A DNA stretch of 63,067 nucleotides, from positions 1 to 63,067 of the forward strand of contig JAHEKH010000004.1 in assembly GCA_024638445.1 (NCBI GenBank), in the 5' to 3' direction. The notes under the pieces were generated by a model. The model searched no databases, was not told the origin of the DNA, and was given only the letters and a program-made list of their open reading frames with translations. The translations under genes and the position numbers were made by a program. Below, one piece after another: positions 61,944 through 63,067 of the stretch (position 1 is the stretch's first letter; each line of letters starts with the position of its first letter). Source of the DNA: Gammaproteobacteria bacterium. GTDB taxonomy: Bacteria > Pseudomonadota > Gammaproteobacteria > Steroidobacterales > JABDKV01.

Positions 61944-62975
61944 TTACTTGGCTGTACCGCGCACGAAGACCCTGACAGCATCGCCGGGACTGACGCTGAG
62001 ACCCGCCGTTTCGCAGTTCCATCCCGTACCGCCCGTCCCGGAAACCGACACACTCTGACCGGTCGTTTCGTTGACACAATAGGTCAGCAGCTCACCGGTG
62101 CTGAAGCCAAATGCGGTTCCGGCGAATGGTGCCGTAGCGGTCGCGACACCCTCGAACAGCGTGTCGATCGAATCCAATGAGCTAATCGCCAGGCCTTGAT
62201 CCTCGCAATCCCAGGCGTTGCCGCCCTCCAGGAGAAATGACGCACCCTGGCTGGTTGTCGCGTTGAGGCAGGTTGCGCGCTCACCGAGAACACCAGACAG
62301 CATGACGCCCGGACCCGGGCCGTTGCCGAATACCACGTAGCTCTCACCGGCCCTGCTGCCGGTTGGATCCGCCATCCAGGCACCAATGAGAATATCGTCG
62401 GCGCCGTCGGCGTTGACATCACCGGCGCCACTCACCGACCGCCCCGAGTAATCCGACCTGGCCGCGCCGAGTAGCACCATGCCGCTGCTGTCATCGAGTT
62501 CGGCAAGCTCGACGACACCGCTCGCACCGACATCGGGCCCGCCGTAAACGAGATAGGACACGCCTGACTTGTAGCCGTTGGCGTTCGAACCGTTGGCGCC
62601 GATGAGCAGGTCGTCGAAGCCGTCACGATTGATGTCACCGGCAGCGCTCACCGCGGCACCCACGAAATCGTTCGAACTTTCGCCGTTGAGCCGGAAGCCG
62701 TTGCTGCCGTCGAGCGTCGAGAGTTCGAGGACACCACTGCTGCCGAGTCCCGCGGAACCGAAGACCACGTAGGCGGCACCGGACTCATAGCCGTTGACGT
62801 CGGAGCGGTAGGCACCAACCAGCAGGTCTGCGACGCCGTCGTTGTTCATGTCGCCCGCGCGGCTCGCTGCATTACAGGTGAAATCCTCAAATGCGGGACC
62901 GTTGAGGACAAAACCGTTGGATCCATCGAGAGCGGATAGCTCGAGTACGCCGCTGCTGCCCAGCCCCACACCACC
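61944..62975 (-). CDS. FG-GAP protein B with Cys-module tail (5' truncated at a junction)
   Basis: At least 341 residues are visible. Three FG-GAP repeats ([33 protein letters not shown] with [14 protein letters not shown]-type loops) are followed by the two-module tail: [10 protein letters not shown]...AWDC...GL and [10 protein letters not shown]...GWNC...GL...PGD. Spacing is almost identical to protein A (tail 108 against 107 residues). No signal peptide or full propeller is present because the reading joins an ABC ATPase fragment near 62969-62975. It is the first gene of the sulfatase cassette as seen here. Confidence 0.85.
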   Translation of the reverse strand, partial: GGVGLGSSGVLELSALDGSNGFVLNGPAFEDFTCNAASRAGDMNNDGVADLLVGAYRSDVNGYESGAAYVVFGSAGLGSSGVLELSTLDGSNGFRLNGESSNDFVGAAVSAAGDINRDGFDDLLIGANGSNANGYKSGVSYLVYGGPDVGASGVVELAELDDSSGMVLLGAARSDYSGRSVSGAGDVNADGADDILIGAWMADPTGSRAGESYVVFGNGPGPGVMLSGVLGERATCLNATTSQGASFLLEGGNAWDCEDQGLAISSLDSIDTLFEGVATATAPFAGTAFGFSTGELLTYCVNETTGQSVSVSGTGGTGWNCETAGLSVSPGDAVRVFVRGTAK

Positions 62976-63067
62976 AGGGCCACCCCGAACTCGCTGGTCA
63001 GGGATTTCATCAGCTCCAGAATCTGAGCCTGAATGGTTACATCGAGAGCGGTAGTAGGCTCGTCGGC
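62969..63067 (-). CDS. ABC transporter ATPase fragment (OppD/DppD type), partial
   Basis: The last 99 bases translate on the minus strand as [15 protein letters not shown], then [18 protein letters not shown]. This is the Walker B/D-loop region of oligopeptide/dipeptide ABC ATPases, which normally continue ITHDLGVV. Instead the sequence changes frame into FG-GAP protein B at about 62969-62975, over GGTGGTG. The fragment is open to the window end. It is either a real recombination remnant or an assembly chimera. Confidence 0.75.

Overview
The window looks like a contig from an uncultivated, GC-rich gammaproteobacterium. The evidence is the order polA – (insert) – engB – cytochrome c4 – dsbA and the lptM–lysA pair, both typical of Gammaproteobacteria. 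Other pointers are an N-acetylornithine-type transcarbamylase, yadG/yadH, nudC, and a large secreted repertoire: M28 and M19 peptidases, a sulfatase, FG-GAP proteins, a dockerin-type protein and a VPxPA-CTERM protein. A marine or sediment heterotroph (Woeseiaceae/Xanthomonadales-like) is an inference, not shown. No tRNA, rRNA, CRISPR array, prophage or transposase gene was seen.

Layout. 0–0.9 kb: REP-like palindromes around one small gene. 0.9–3.6 kb: a polyprenyl-phosphate sugar-1-phosphate transferase and a GT4 glycosyltransferase (minus strand), facing a secreted M28 peptidase across an intergenic region that carries a perfect CRP/Vfr-type half-site pair. 5.7–12.4 kb: methyltransferase, small secreted proteins, MscS channel, Cys/Met PLP enzyme, a degenerate ATPase and a lipoprotein. 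12.4–14.7 kb: yadG–yadH–SRAP–lipoprotein, overlapping on the minus strand. 14.8–23 kb: mscL, nudC, hydrolases, 2-hydroxyacid dehydrogenase, haloalkane dehalogenase-like protein, NRDE protein and a lipoprotein dipeptidase. 22.1–27.7 kb: overlapping run of transcarbamylase, thioesterase, lptM, lysA, polA.

28.1–33.5 kb is an insertion into the usual polA–engB neighbourhood. It holds a 1473-residue secreted protein (HExxH zincin-like, vWA, choice-of-anchor, dockerin) followed by six tandem long-hairpin repeat units. 33.5–38.7 kb: engB, cytochrome c4, lipoprotein-like DsbA, an L,D-transpeptidase and TPR protein sharing a C-terminal domain, and a rhomboid protease. 38.8–44.5 kb: acyl-CoA dehydrogenase, VPxPA-CTERM protein, SDR, pirin, and a TPR/2OG-Fe(II)-type protein. 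44.5–50.5 kb: a signalling block with a STAS-like protein, a FixL/FixJ-type pair and a 1174-residue propeller hybrid kinase. 50.5–51.9 kb: small genes and two gene remnants. 51.9–56.7 kb: Kef-type transporter, OmpA-family protein, divergent PurD-like ATP-grasp protein.

56.7–63.0 kb is the most distinctive part. A sulfatase sits between two FG-GAP proteins in a tight minus-strand cassette. Both FG-GAP proteins end in the same ~108-residue tail, made of two Cys-containing modules with almost identical spacing. The last ~100 bases encode a piece of an oligopeptide ABC ATPase joined out of frame to the second FG-GAP gene, so the right end is either an assembly chimera or a real recombination joint.
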